Shown one piece after another: positions 1 through 8,922 of a DNA stretch of 62,349 nt (the stretch's first letter is position 1; each line of letters starts with the position of its first letter). This DNA comes from Sporocytophaga sp. GTDB lineage: Bacteria > Bacteroidota > Bacteroidia > Cytophagales > Cytophagaceae. The DNA lies in contig NZ_JAGHZZ010000027.1 of the NCBI RefSeq assembly GCF_017745095.1, forward strand, positions 1 through 62,349, given 5' to 3'. Both the position numbers and the translations under genes were made by a program. The notes below the pieces were generated by a model that saw only the letters and a program-made list of their open reading frames with translations, did no database searches and was not told where the DNA came from.

Positions 1-1073
1 GCTATGAATTTGATACTAAAAATAAAAGTGCCATCTGGTCTGATCAATTATTCAGGATCTATGGTTATGAACCCAATGAATTTGAACCTAAGGAGGACAA
101 TCTTTTTATGGTAGTTCATCCTGAGGATAAAGAGTATATTAAAAAATTATTTACCGAGGCTGCTTTTCATGGAGACGAAATTGAATATCAGTTTAAATTC
201 ATTAGGAAAGATTCTTCGCCAGGAATAAGTTATGGAAAAGCAAAGATAATTAGGAATGAAAATAATCAAATAATAAAAATCACAGGATTTGTTCAGGACA
301 TTACAGAAAGAGTTAAGATTCTTGAGCAATTAAGAACTCTTAATGCAGAACTTGAAAGTCGTGTGAAGGAGAGAACGAAAGCATTATCAATTAGCATTGA
401 TAATTTGAAACAGTTGAATGACTCTCTGGATAAATATGCATATATTATTTCTCATGATCTTAAAGCTCCTCTTACAGTGATAGAAGGATTAGTGCCTTTT
501 ATTAAGGAAGATTGCCAAGCCAAACCTATGGATGAGGAAGGAATAAAAATGCTGGACATGGTCGTCGATAAGGTTGAAGATATGAAAAATATCATTGAAG
601 ATGTGTTGAAGGCGGCAAAAAATCAAAAGCAGTTCAAAGAACCTATCAACCTGTTACATCTCTGTCAAGATGTTTTAACTACATTAAATCCTCCTTCTCA
701 CTTTCATATTCATATTTCATATTCTTTGCCTATCGTTAATTATAACAGAACATCACTTAAACAAATTCTCCAGAATCTTATTGGCAATTCCATCAAATAT
801 ATGGACAATGAAAATCCGGATATTAAGATAGGATCAATTGAATGGGATAAATACTATCAGATATGTGTCCGTGACAATGGTTCGGGTATTGCGGAAGGTG
901 ATTTGACAAAAATATTTGAAGCGTTTGAGGTAGCACATAGTAAGGATGATATAGATAGTCATGGTATTGGACTTTCTATTGTAAAGCAAATAGTAGAATC
1001 TAACGGTGGAAGGGTATGGGTTGAAAGCGAATTAGGTAAGGGAAGTAATTTTTATTTTACGATACCAAAATAG
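1..1073 (+). CDS. PAS-domain sensor histidine kinase (5' end outside window)
   Basis: The reading frame is open from the first bases, so the gene begins upstream of the window; the in-frame ATG at 108 lies inside the PAS domain and is not the start. The visible N-terminus carries the end of a PAS fold-3 domain (IWSDQLFRIYGYEPNEF, then GFVQDITERV as the PAC end). A coiled-coil linker follows, then a HisKA domain with H-box SHDLKAPL (phospho-accepting His codon at 453-455). The HATPase domain has N-box NLIGNSIKYMD, G1 VRDNGSGI and G2 HGIGLSIV, and ends normally at GSNFYFTIPK. It is a phytochrome/PAS-type cytosolic kinase part. No receiver domain or adjacent response regulator is visible, so its partner is unknown. 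It is convergent with the AraC gene. Confidence 0.93.
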   Translation, partial: YEFDTKNKSAIWSDQLFRIYGYEPNEFEPKEDNLFMVVHPEDKEYIKKLFTEAAFHGDEIEYQFKFIRKDSSPGISYGKAKIIRNENNQIIKITGFVQDITERVKILEQLRTLNAELESRVKERTKALSISIDNLKQLNDSLDKYAYIISHDLKAPLTVIEGLVPFIKEDCQAKPMDEEGIKMLDMVVDKVEDMKNIIEDVLKAAKNQKQFKEPINLLHLCQDVLTTLNPPSHFHIHISYSLPIVNYNRTSLKQILQNLIGNSIKYMDNENPDIKIGSIEWDKYYQICVRDNGSGIAEGDLTKIFEAFEVAHSKDDIDSHGIGLSIVKQIVESNGGRVWVESELGKGSNFYFTIPK

Positions 1074-1218
1074 GTATTAGATTTTATTAAGCTATTTGTT
1101 TCAAGTCATATAGATATTTGGCAAATGTTAGTAAGAACAATTAATCTGTACGCAGAATATTTGTGTTGCAATCTATAATAATCTTATTCTCATTTCAGTC
1201 CTCTGACAAGACACTTTG

Positions 1219-2130
1219 TCAATTAAATGAAGCACGAAATTCCAAAGGAGTTTTACTAGTTTTGCTTTTGAATAGCTTGTTAAAACTTTGAGAATGCTCA
1301 AAACCTAATTCATAAGCAATTTGACTGACAGATAGACTTGTAGTTGAAAGTTTTTCTTTTGCTAATTCTATAATTTTGTTGTGGATGTGTTGCTGTGTAT
1401 TTTGTCCGGTAATTGATTTCAATAAGCTACTTAAATAACTGGGCGATACATTTAAAGATTGCGCAACATATTGAACAGTTGGAATTCCTTTTTCAGGTAA
1501 ACTTTTTTTAAAATAATCATTCAATAATTTTTCTAATCTCTCTAAAACCTGATGATTGCTTATCCTGCGAGTGATAAACTGTCTTTGATAAAAACGTTCA
1601 GAATAATTCAATAAAGTTTCAAGCTGAGAAATGATAATGCTTTGACTGAATTTGTCCAGGTTGGAGTAATACTCCTGTTTTATATTCTGTATAATATTAT
1701 TTAATATCGTTTCTTCTTTATCCGAAAGAAAAAGCGCCTCGTTAATTGCATAATCAAAGTACTCGTACTTCCCAATAGAACTTGCCAAAGAAGTATTCCA
1801 GAGAAAGTCCGGATGAATCAGTAAAAGCCATCCTGTATGCAGGATCTCCGACTGGTTGTTGGGTATAATGCTTAAAACCTGATTGGGTGCCAGAAAAAAC
1901 AACACACCAGAATCAAAATCATATTGTTGTTGGCCGTATTTTATTTTCGCATTTGTAGTGCGCTTTAGTGAGATAGAATAAAAATCCTGAATGAAATTAT
2001 TCATGTCAGGATTATATTTAATAAGGCTGTAATCTATAACACTAATAAGAGGATGTTCTGGTTTGGGCAGTCCTCTAAATTCGTGAAATTCGCTGATAGA
2101 TTTAATGCGTAACGGAGCGTTGTTCTTCAT
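1219..2130 (-). CDS. AraC-family transcriptional regulator
   Basis: A 303-aa protein whose last ~100 residues form the double helix-turn-helix of the AraC/XylS family: VQYVAQSLNVSPSYLSSLLK is the first HTH, and SVSQIAYELGFEHSQSFNKL followed by FKSKTSKTPLEFR is the second HTH and family signature. Residues 1-190 resemble the N-terminal effector-binding half (VLFFLAPNQVLSI). It lies 13 bp downstream of the NmrA-type oxidoreductase gene on the same strand, so the two are probably cotranscribed. The regulator likely controls that oxidoreductase and itself through the direct repeats at 3077-3107. The effector is unknown. The length is normal for the family and no defect is seen. Confidence 0.93.
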   Translation of the reverse strand: MKNNAPLRIKSISEFHEFRGLPKPEHPLISVIDYSLIKYNPDMNNFIQDFYSISLKRTTNAKIKYGQQQYDFDSGVLFFLAPNQVLSIIPNNQSEILHTGWLLLIHPDFLWNTSLASSIGKYEYFDYAINEALFLSDKEETILNNIIQNIKQEYYSNLDKFSQSIIISQLETLLNYSERFYQRQFITRRISNHQVLERLEKLLNDYFKKSLPEKGIPTVQYVAQSLNVSPSYLSSLLKSITGQNTQQHIHNKIIELAKEKLSTTSLSVSQIAYELGFEHSQSFNKLFKSKTSKTPLEFRASFN

Positions 2131-2143
2131 TTTCTAAATTTAA

Positions 2144-3028
2144 TTATTTGCTATTATATATCCGGGCAAATTCCACAGCATAATCTTCCAATTTCACATT
2201 CCCCAATGCATGTGTATGCAAATCATAATCTTCCCTAAGTTTTCCTGTATGGATAGCTTTTCCCAATTCTATTAATTTATTAGCCGATTCTTCTGTCATT
2301 CCATGGCTTTTCAGTGCACTTAAAACATCTTCCTCAGGTAATATTAACCATTTCAAATCAGGAATGCCGATTGCTTTTCCTATAACAGATGCGACTTCAC
2401 TGCAAGTTCTCTCATCACTGGATACATAACGTATCTTTTCAATATTTTTAGTTTTTACTAATTCCTCTGCCAATGCCATAGCAATATCTTGCGGGGAAAC
2501 CATTGTCAATCTGGCTTCTCCACCATAAACCGAACCGATGAATCCAGCTGATTTGATCATGTCCACAAAGGCAAGTAAGTTGTAGTAAAAAAATGTGGGG
2601 CGAAGATGTGTCAAAATAATATTCGGAACGGCATTCAAAATTTGTTCCACATGATATGCACCTTCAATAAATCCAGTACCTGAAGGAAGATGAGCTCCAT
2701 AACTACTGAGCACTACAACTCTTTTAACGCCAGACTTAAGGATTGCCTGTTGGTATGCTTTACCAATGCTTTTATAATATCCAATTTGATTTGGATGGGT
2801 ATAATTAGGCGGAATCATGCAATATACAGCATCTACACCTGTAAATGAATGAATTAAAAAGTTAATATCGGTTAATGAACCTATTGCCGCTTTTGCTCCA
2901 ATATCCTGAATAAGCTTTTGCTTCAGCGGATCACTGCTAATAACTGTTACAGAGTGGCCCTTATTAATTAATTCCTCGGTCAAAGGTTTGCTTATATTTC
3001 CTAAAGAGCCTGTGATTACTATATTCAT
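2144..3028 (-). CDS. NmrA-type NAD(P)-binding oxidoreductase (atypical SDR)
   Basis: A 294-aa Rossmann-fold protein. The N-terminal beta-alpha-beta shows a dinucleotide-binding turn in MNIVITGSLGNISKPL, and GHSVTVISSDPLKQK supplies the second strand. YCMIPPNYTHPNQ and VKRVVVLSSYGAH match the NmrA/QorB-like atypical short-chain dehydrogenase family, which lacks the classical YxxxK catalytic pair. Such proteins act as redox sensors or quinone/NAD(P)H-dependent reductases in the cytosol; the substrate cannot be told. It is the first gene of a two-gene operon with the AraC regulator. The ATG start is preceded by the AraC-like operator region. Confidence 0.9.
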   Translation of the reverse strand: MNIVITGSLGNISKPLTEELINKGHSVTVISSDPLKQKLIQDIGAKAAIGSLTDINFLIHSFTGVDAVYCMIPPNYTHPNQIGYYKSIGKAYQQAILKSGVKRVVVLSSYGAHLPSGTGFIEGAYHVEQILNAVPNIILTHLRPTFFYYNLLAFVDMIKSAGFIGSVYGGEARLTMVSPQDIAMALAEELVKTKNIEKIRYVSSDERTCSEVASVIGKAIGIPDLKWLILPEEDVLSALKSHGMTEESANKLIELGKAIHTGKLREDYDLHTHALGNVKLEDYAVEFARIYNSK

Positions 3029-3076
3029 ATTTATGTCTTTTGTTTATGCAAATAACATAAACATCACCAAAAGATG

Positions 3077-3107
3077 TGTAGCCAAATCAGTGTTTGTTGT
3101 AGCCAAA
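3077..3107. promoter_or_regulatory. Direct-repeat operator upstream of the NmrA/araC operon
   Basis: Two perfect copies of TGTAGCCAAA lie at 3077-3086 and 3098-3107, in the same orientation and exactly 21 bp apart, which is two helical turns. This is the geometry AraC-family activators use. The pair sits 49-79 bp upstream of the first operon gene, so autoregulation by the AraC protein encoded downstream is the simplest reading. The sequence shows the repeats; the binding protein is inferred. Confidence 0.6.
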
Positions 3108-3188
3108 ATACTAAAAGTGGAAGGTTAGCCTATTTCCGTGTGTTCCTTCCGTGGTCTCGATGAATCGTAAGCTTTGTTTTCTGACAGA

Positions 3189-3311
3189 AGTCAAAAGTCT
3201 TCAGCCAAGGATATTGGAGGGGAACGGATAAATGCATTATATCCGATGTTAAAAAAAGACCAGTTGGAGTATATCAAAAAGAAAAAGATTATTTTTTTTA
3301 CGGAAAACTAA
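3189..3311 (+). pseudogene. Possible gene-tail remnant (DegT/DnrJ-type aminotransferase end?)
   Basis: Within the 478-bp gap between divergent genes, one frame reads a fragment containing DIGGERINALYPMLKKDQLE and stops at 3309-3311. The ending resembles the C-terminal helix of DegT/DnrJ/EryC1 sugar aminotransferases, where a phrase like 'LPMYP.LT.EQLEYI' is typical. There is no start, RBS or upstream domain, so if real it is a relic. The rest of the gap shows nothing further. Confidence 0.25.
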
Positions 3312-3506
3312 ACAATTTTTATCCTAATTAGTTATGCTTGCCGGTCGGAATAATTAGTGGTTATGACACTTATTTTCAATGGTTGAGGTGGCAAATCTTT
3401 TTAAGTGTCCAATCTTTTAATCTGCTTAAGATTAAAATTCTGGCAGTGAATTTTTTCTGAAAAGGGACTAATTAATCAATATTTCAAACTTTTAACCTAT
3501 AACACT

Positions 3507-5948
3507 ATGAAAAAAAGAAGATGGTGGTGTCAATTGTTATTGACTGGCCTTATTTCATTTGTCTCCGTTTCAACTAAAGCCGATTCAAACGTACCGTGTG
3601 GAAGTGGAACCTCTCAGACAACAATCTCCGGAACAAATTGCCAAAATTGTTCAGTATTACAACCGTTACTTGCGGTGGATGATGATACCAACTCATTCTC
3701 GACCATTAAGCTGGCTCCGGAAATACATTATGGCTATGTTGCCCAAAGAATCAAGTTCTCGTCGGAAGGGACTAAAAATGATCAGATAAAAATCAAATTG
3801 TCATTTTCAGATCCGGTTTACGATCGTAAAATAATTTCAAATATATTCATCTCAACAGTGTTTGGCAATAATATCAACACGGAGAGGGTAAATTTCAGTG
3901 ACAATGATGTGAAGCTGTTGTGGTCTTCTCTCAAAGATGTCATAGTTATATTTAATCCTGATGAAAATTTTCAAGGTGTTGAAATTTACCTTAAAGCGGA
4001 GAATAACAATAAGGTCAGAACAGTAAACCTACATTATGCAACAGTACTCCTTGCTCCACCTGTAGTGCAGAAAGAGCAAGTGACTACATGCAAAGGTCAG
4101 CCAGCAGTATTACATGCTATAAAGCCTTTGGGAGCTATTTTTAAATGGTATAGTCAACAAAGCGGAGGTGTGCCTGTCTATATAGGAGCAGACTTTACAA
4201 CTCCTGCGATCACTTCAGAAACCACTTATTATGTTGAAGCTATACTGAATGGTTGCACAACTGCCCAAAGGACTCCTGTTATTATTAAAATAGCTCCTTT
4301 ACCTGAAAAACCGATCGTTAGTAATAGTTTAATTTGTAGTGGACAATCTGCAACGCTCGTTGCTTCTGTTTATCAATCTGGTGTTACCCTTAACTGGTTT
4401 GATCAGGCTACAGGCGGAAATGTAATTGCAACCGGTTCCTCATTTTCAACTCCTCCTCTTGACACCTCTACAACTTATTATGTAGAAGCTTCATTAAAAA
4501 ATTGTAATTCCGAAAGAGTACCTGTACAAGTGAACATTCAAAAACGAGTATCGACTGTCTGGTTCAGGGGCGCTCCTCAGACCATCCTTAATATTGCACG
4601 TACTCAGGATAACAAATATGCTCTTGCCGAATATTTCTATAGTAGTGATGATGGAAACTCTTATTTCATAAAAAGATTAACAGACCTTGACGGATATGCT
4701 TTATCTGATGACCAAACTTTACTTAAAAATGGAATAATTACAAACTATATAGCCCAGAACATTTCGGATAATGGCTACATTTTTGCCGGAACTGGTTATG
4801 GTTCACTCAATCTCCTTGTATATAAAATAGATGCATCAGGTAATATATCCTGGTCACTGGATATACCTGCTGATGGCAATCAGAACGGTATTTCCTCTAT
4901 AATAGAAAACAATGATGGTACATTTCTGCTGGCAGGGTATACATCCAACACTAATGGAATGCAGTTTGATTTCTGGATTCTGAAAGTAGACAACAACGGA
5001 AATATTCTTTGGACTAAAACATATGGTGAAGCCAATGAAGAGATATTATTGTCTGCAATTGCTGTTCCGGATGGTGGTTATGCATTGGGTGGTTATGCTT
5101 ATGGTGACACTTCTCAGCGCGCATGGCTGGTAAGAATAAATGATTCAGGAGATATACTATGGGATAAAAAATTTGGTGTATCATACACTGGCGAGATCCA
5201 AAGCCTCACCTTAACACCGGAAGGAGGATTCCTTCTTAGTGCACTCCTGGATGAAGATAATGACAATCGGATTATCAAAACGGATGCTTTGGGAAATGTA
5301 TTATGGGATAAAAACTATGGGGGAAGTGATTATGATTACTCGCCTTTTATCATTCCTGCATATGGTGGCGGCTATATAGCCGGAGGAGCAACGAGATCTA
5401 ACGACAGGGATATTACAGATGGCAATAATGGAGATTTTGATCTATGGATTTATAAAATAGACGAAGCTGGTAATAAAATTTGGGATATTACTCTTGGAGG
5501 AAGCAACTATGAACGTTTAAATTCATTATTTAATAATAATGATGGAAGCTATCTTCTGGGGGCATACACATATTCTTCTACCTCTGGAGATATATTGGGT
5601 GGGTATGGTTCATACCTTATAAAAATAGATGAATCCAATAGTAATTGTTCAGCAAGAGAAGCAATGGAAGCCGTAGCAGAAGGAAATACAATAGCATATA
5701 AAACAACTGCATTTCCAAATCCATTTAACTCTTATATTAATCTGGATATTAGTGCTAATGAAGCTGGAAATTTACACGTGCAACTCTATTCTATTGAAGG
5801 AACACTGTTAAAGGATATTCAACAATATGTAAGTTCGGGACAAGAAACTGTTTCTTTAAAAACAGATGGAATACCTGCCGGAACATACATAGTAAAGATG
5901 ATGCTCAATAACCAGGTTGTTACTGAAAAACTAATCAAAAATAATTAA
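3507..5948 (+). CDS. Secreted Ig-like/beta-propeller protein with T9SS sorting domain
   Basis: An 813-aa exported protein. It has an N-terminal signal peptide (MKKRRWWCQLLL... to about residue 25) and two tandem Ig-like domains of the Cytophaga 'CHU' type at ~195-345 (CKGQPAVLH...TTYYVEAILNGC and CSGQSATLV...TTYYVEASLKNC). A run of ~50-residue blade-like repeats follows at ~350-710 (patterns GYIFAGTGYG, GGYALGGYAYG, GGYIAGGATRS, each followed by IxWDxxxG). The C-terminal T9SS type A sorting domain begins FPNPFNSYINL and ends TEKLIKNN. It is expected to cross the outer membrane through the Por secretion system and stay surface-linked or be released. The function is probably adhesion or polymer binding; no catalytic motif was found. 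A strong terminator follows. Confidence 0.85.
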   Translation: MKKRRWWCQLLLTGLISFVSVSTKADSNVPCGSGTSQTTISGTNCQNCSVLQPLLAVDDDTNSFSTIKLAPEIHYGYVAQRIKFSSEGTKNDQIKIKLSFSDPVYDRKIISNIFISTVFGNNINTERVNFSDNDVKLLWSSLKDVIVIFNPDENFQGVEIYLKAENNNKVRTVNLHYATVLLAPPVVQKEQVTTCKGQPAVLHAIKPLGAIFKWYSQQSGGVPVYIGADFTTPAITSETTYYVEAILNGCTTAQRTPVIIKIAPLPEKPIVSNSLICSGQSATLVASVYQSGVTLNWFDQATGGNVIATGSSFSTPPLDTSTTYYVEASLKNCNSERVPVQVNIQKRVSTVWFRGAPQTILNIARTQDNKYALAEYFYSSDDGNSYFIKRLTDLDGYALSDDQTLLKNGIITNYIAQNISDNGYIFAGTGYGSLNLLVYKIDASGNISWSLDIPADGNQNGISSIIENNDGTFLLAGYTSNTNGMQFDFWILKVDNNGNILWTKTYGEANEEILLSAIAVPDGGYALGGYAYGDTSQRAWLVRINDSGDILWDKKFGVSYTGEIQSLTLTPEGGFLLSALLDEDNDNRIIKTDALGNVLWDKNYGGSDYDYSPFIIPAYGGGYIAGGATRSNDRDITDGNNGDFDLWIYKIDEAGNKIWDITLGGSNYERLNSLFNNNDGSYLLGAYTYSSTSGDILGGYGSYLIKIDESNSNCSAREAMEAVAEGNTIAYKTTAFPNPFNSYINLDISANEAGNLHVQLYSIEGTLLKDIQQYVSSGQETVSLKTDGIPAGTYIVKMMLNNQVVTEKLIKNN

Positions 5949-5959
5949 CCTGATAGCTT

Positions 5960-5997
5960 ACTACCAGTCTGTATATATTAGACTGGTAGTTTTTTTT
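5960..5997 (+). terminator. Rho-independent terminator of the 813-aa secreted protein gene
   Basis: A perfect 10-bp stem CTACCAGTCT/AGACTGGTAG (5961-5970 with 5980-5989) encloses a 9-nt loop and is followed by eight T residues. It lies 12 bp after the stop codon. Confidence 0.92.
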
Positions 5998-6027
5998 ATT
6001 CCAAGGGATTTCCCAGCCGATAACAGC

Positions 6028-6184
6028 ATCGGACGGAATTTTTCAATCACTACTTAACCAAAATATTCTCTGTAATCTGTGATAAAAGAATATCTTTTAT
6101 CACCTTCCAAATAAAATAAATGAAATTAAAGAAAATGACTCGGTATTATTTAATGCAGCGCTTTGGGAAAGATTCCGTCCGGTA
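6028..6184. repeat. Small inverted-repeat element A
   Basis: Arms CGGACGGAAT (6030-6039) and ATTCCGTCCG (6172-6181) are perfect inverted repeats bounding about 150 bp without coding potential. Inside is a perfect 10-bp hairpin, GTGATAAAAG/CTTTTATCAC (6079-6088 with 6094-6103). It directly abuts element B. It could be a miniature mobile element or a folded RNA in the 3' region between two convergent genes. Confidence 0.45.
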
Positions 6185-6192
6185 CCGACACC

Positions 6193-6395
6193 ATAGCCGT
6201 CAACTTAGTGATGAGACAAGTAAAAAAATAGTTTTCCCTGCTATATAAAAGAGAAGTAATAATGGAAAAATAGAGCAACAGTTTGAGCAACAGCAACAAA
6301 ATATTTCAGAAATAGTCTTGCTGTTGCTCAAACTGTTGCTAATTTACTTTAATTAAGAATTATGTAATTCTAAACTTGCTTAAGTTGACGGCTAT
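6193..6395. repeat. Nested inverted-repeat element B (MITE-like)
   Basis: A 203-bp segment with perfect 15-bp terminal inverted repeats, ATAGCCGTCAACTTA (6193-6207) and TAAGTTGACGGCTAT (6381-6395). Inside is a second, perfect 23-bp stem (6274-6296 with 6318-6340) around a 21-nt loop; its arms contain AGCAACAGTTTGAGCAACAG and the complement. There is no ORF. Terminal repeats plus a small size suit a non-autonomous transposable element; no clear target-site duplication could be seen. A long structured RNA is the alternative. Confidence 0.55.
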
Positions 6396-6409
6396 CCCTA
6401 AACTTAACA

Positions 6410-6440
6410 ACAGGCTGTTCTTTATGCAAGAACAGCCTGT
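6410..6440 (-). terminator. Hairpin downstream of the BTRD-repeat protein gene
   Basis: A perfect 13-bp stem ACAGGCTGTTCTT/AAGAACAGCCTGT (6410-6422 with 6428-6440) with a 5-nt loop lies 30 bp past the stop codon at 6471. The U-tract on the minus strand is weak, so it may terminate transcription or only stabilise the 3' end. Confidence 0.65.
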
Positions 6441-6470
6441 ATGTAGTAAAGCTAATCTGAAGTAAAAGTA

Positions 6471-7682
6471 TTATCTCACTATAAATACTTTTCTTGTGAC
6501 TGATGCTTCTCCTATATTCATTTTCACCAGATAGCCTCCGGCAGGAAAACCAGAAAGGTTAAGCATGATTTCATTTTGTCCTGAAGACAGAGAATAAGTA
6601 TTTTTTTCTATCGAATAGGCTTTACCTGCAAAATCAACTACTTCAAGAGCAATAGATGCGGCATTCGAAACATTGTCAATAGATAGGTTAAAGAGTCCAT
6701 CTGCTGAATGAGATGGGATTGTTTTGATAACTTCTGATGAATAGATGTCTTCAATGTCACCGCTTCTTACTTCAAGAGCTTCCTCTTCTTCCACAGCGGC
6801 AACTCTTTCGGTTACACCGATTCCAATTACATCATTACATACATCGTTAGGATTACCAGATATGGAAACCTCATCTAATCTCCATCCGGAAGCATATCCT
6901 GAACTGTTGTAATAAGGAGTATTTATAAAGTCACTATATGCATAATTGGCAACAATAACTTCAGTCGCAGCTCCTGGTCTGAATATGACAGAATACTTTA
7001 ATTGACCATTAATAAAATAGGTGTCAAATGAATGAACATGCCATCCATTATTATGCATCTGATTAAATTTGGTTACAAAATCAGCTTGGGTATAGTTGAC
7101 AATAAAAGACTCAGCAGAAGTACTTTGTTCAAAAACAGCTGTGTATCTTAATTGATTGTTTACTAAAAAGGAATTAAGCGTTTTTAATCTCCATCCGCTT
7201 CCTTTTACTTCATTGTATTTATTGATAAGATCTGTCTGAGACCATCCATAAATAGCAAACTCCTGTGCATATGTTTGTCTGAATGAAACAGTATAACGGA
7301 GTGTGTTATTGTTATCAGCATAAGAAGCGATAGTATTAATTCTCCATCCTTGAGCAAATTTAGGGTTATAATAATTGATGAAAGTATTCCAGTCAGCACC
7401 GTAAATCTGATACTCACCTACATTAGCTTTGCGCCATACAGCTGAATATACAGTGGATCTGGCAATCTGACTTACATTCAGATCGTGCAAGCGCCATCCA
7501 TCAGCCCACAGCGCATCATATTTTGCGCGATAGGTCGAATAGGAGACATTTAAAAGTCTTACCTCTGCAACGTTTGGTTTAGTAAAAAGTCCTGACGTCT
7601 GATAAGGGAAAATACATTGTGCATACATGTTTTGTACTGCTAATACTCCCATTAGCAAGCACAAGAAGATGATTTTCTTCAT
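6471..7682 (-). CDS. Secreted protein with polyglycine-hydrolase-like tandem repeats and T9SS domain
   Basis: The ATG at 7682 is preferred because MKKIIFLCLLMGVLAVQNMY is then a clean signal peptide; an in-frame ATG at 7730 would add 16 unlikely residues. The mature protein has about five ~47-residue repeats, each with a helix (YDALWADGWRL, FINYYNPKFAQGWRI, LINKYNEVKGSGWRL, FVTKFNQMHNNGWHV, then a last SGYASGWRL) followed by beta-strands ending in (R/K)Y(T/S)VxFR-like text. This matches bacterial tandem repeat domain 1/polyglycine-hydrolase-like repeats, usually binding modules next to serine hydrolases; no hydrolase domain is present here. The C-terminus (FNLSIDNVSNAASIALEVVD to VTRKVFIVR) is a T9SS sorting domain. 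It is convergent with the gene ending at 5948. Confidence 0.82.
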   Translation of the reverse strand: MKKIIFLCLLMGVLAVQNMYAQCIFPYQTSGLFTKPNVAEVRLLNVSYSTYRAKYDALWADGWRLHDLNVSQIARSTVYSAVWRKANVGEYQIYGADWNTFINYYNPKFAQGWRINTIASYADNNNTLRYTVSFRQTYAQEFAIYGWSQTDLINKYNEVKGSGWRLKTLNSFLVNNQLRYTAVFEQSTSAESFIVNYTQADFVTKFNQMHNNGWHVHSFDTYFINGQLKYSVIFRPGAATEVIVANYAYSDFINTPYYNSSGYASGWRLDEVSISGNPNDVCNDVIGIGVTERVAAVEEEEALEVRSGDIEDIYSSEVIKTIPSHSADGLFNLSIDNVSNAASIALEVVDFAGKAYSIEKNTYSLSSGQNEIMLNLSGFPAGGYLVKMNIGEASVTRKVFIVR

Positions 7683-8323
7683 TGGTTTTTTAGTTGGTAA
7701 AAATGTTGAAAGATTGTAAAATATATTCATACACTTTGATTTGATACGGTTGAAAATTAAAAAGATGTATGAATGACTTAAAAGTAATAAATGGTTTATA
7801 TATATTAAATAATCTGCTTTTTGTTGCGGGTTAAAATAAGGGGTAAAGGGGCTGTATTAGCTTGAAATTCAAGGGATGTTTAAACATTCAATTTCATTAA
7901 GTAACAACTATCAGTTCTTGGCTACCTTGAGGAAGATGAGATTTGATTGTGCTTTCAATATGCAAGGTCCTTTGAAGAGCTTATGAATATTGGGTGTTTC
8001 ATGTGTTAGTCATTTAGAGAACATGTGAGCTGTGTTTTTCAGAATATGCAAATATTAATGTCATGAACTTCAAAAAGAGGGTTTACAATTCATCCTGTTT
8101 TTTTAACACTTCAGTCAGATTGTGCTAATTATAAAATGTCTGCACTAGGATTTAGGGGATTATAGGTAGGTCAGGATAAATTGTTTGAACTGTGATGTAT
8201 GAGATTATAGGATAGACAGGATTATCTTCGATGTTAAAAAAGCTAACTCTATTGAAATTTCTTTAGGTTAAACATTTTTACTTAACTTTACGTCCATTTA
8301 TATGTAGCAGATCCACTATCATT
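7683..8323. other. Non-coding spacer with one dispersed repeat copy
   Basis: This gap between divergent genes has no supported ORF. At 8182-8229 it holds a diverged copy of the 'GAACTGTGATTTTTGTGATT' intergenic repeat family found again at 9445, 9540 and 10659. Nothing else is recognised. Confidence 0.5.
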
Positions 8324-8875
8324 ATGATAAAATTTTTAATTATTCAGGCCGTTGTATTTTCTTTAATTAGCTGCAGTACTGATTATTCCGCAAAGCTCCC
8401 TGAAACTAACATCAATATTATAAATCTACAAAGTACTCAAAAGACTAGCATCATTCAGGATACTGTGTATATAAAAAAATGGCTTACAAAAGTTATTACT
8501 GATTATGTTAACAGTGATGACTTAAATATTGCTTATGAGAATATGCGGACAGCATTGACTGAGGATTACTATAATTATAAGCATGACGCAATTATTTTAG
8601 AATATAGTGAAATGACTGAAAAAGAATTTCATCAGAAATGGAAAGCAAAGTACGATACCAGGTATGTTGGCAATGGCGGTTTTTTTACATCAGTTCAGGA
8701 CAATGGAACTGTAGAAATCCCCATTTGTACACATTTAAAGTCTTTGGGAGATTCTGCTCAAGTTTTCCAAACAGTGATTCGAGACCTTCGTTGGAAAACT
8801 GATTATGTGATGGATATTACGGTGGTCATTAAGAACAATACCCTTCTTATTGATGATGTAAAAGAGTATAAATAA
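8324..8875 (+). CDS. Hypothetical lipoprotein
   Basis: A 183-aa protein with an N-terminal lipoprotein signal, MIKFLIIQAVVFSLISC, in which the lipobox ISC gives Cys17 as the lipidated residue. The mature part is charged, with alternating helices and strands (IRDLRWKTDYVMDITVVIKN near the end). I do not recognise a family; it loosely recalls small NTF2-like or DUF lipoproteins of Bacteroidota. It stands alone and is followed by a hairpin terminator. It is the last intact, ordinary gene before the repeat-rich zone. Confidence 0.75.
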   Translation: MIKFLIIQAVVFSLISCSTDYSAKLPETNINIINLQSTQKTSIIQDTVYIKKWLTKVITDYVNSDDLNIAYENMRTALTEDYYNYKHDAIILEYSEMTEKEFHQKWKAKYDTRYVGNGGFFTSVQDNGTVEIPICTHLKSLGDSAQVFQTVIRDLRWKTDYVMDITVVIKNNTLLIDDVKEYK

Positions 8876-8891
8876 ATACGGCACCTGCTCG

Positions 8892-8922
8892 GTGGCCGGT
8901 CCCCTGACTGGCCACAATTTTT
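8892..8922 (+). terminator. Terminator of the lipoprotein gene
   Basis: Stem GTGGCCGGT/ACTGGCCAC (8892-8900 with 8907-8915, one G-T pair), 6-nt loop, followed by AATTTTT. It lies 17 bp after the stop codon. Confidence 0.85.

Noticed and set aside
108-1073. ATG at 108 as the kinase start
   Set aside because: The frame is open upstream to base 3 and the PAS motif begins before 108.
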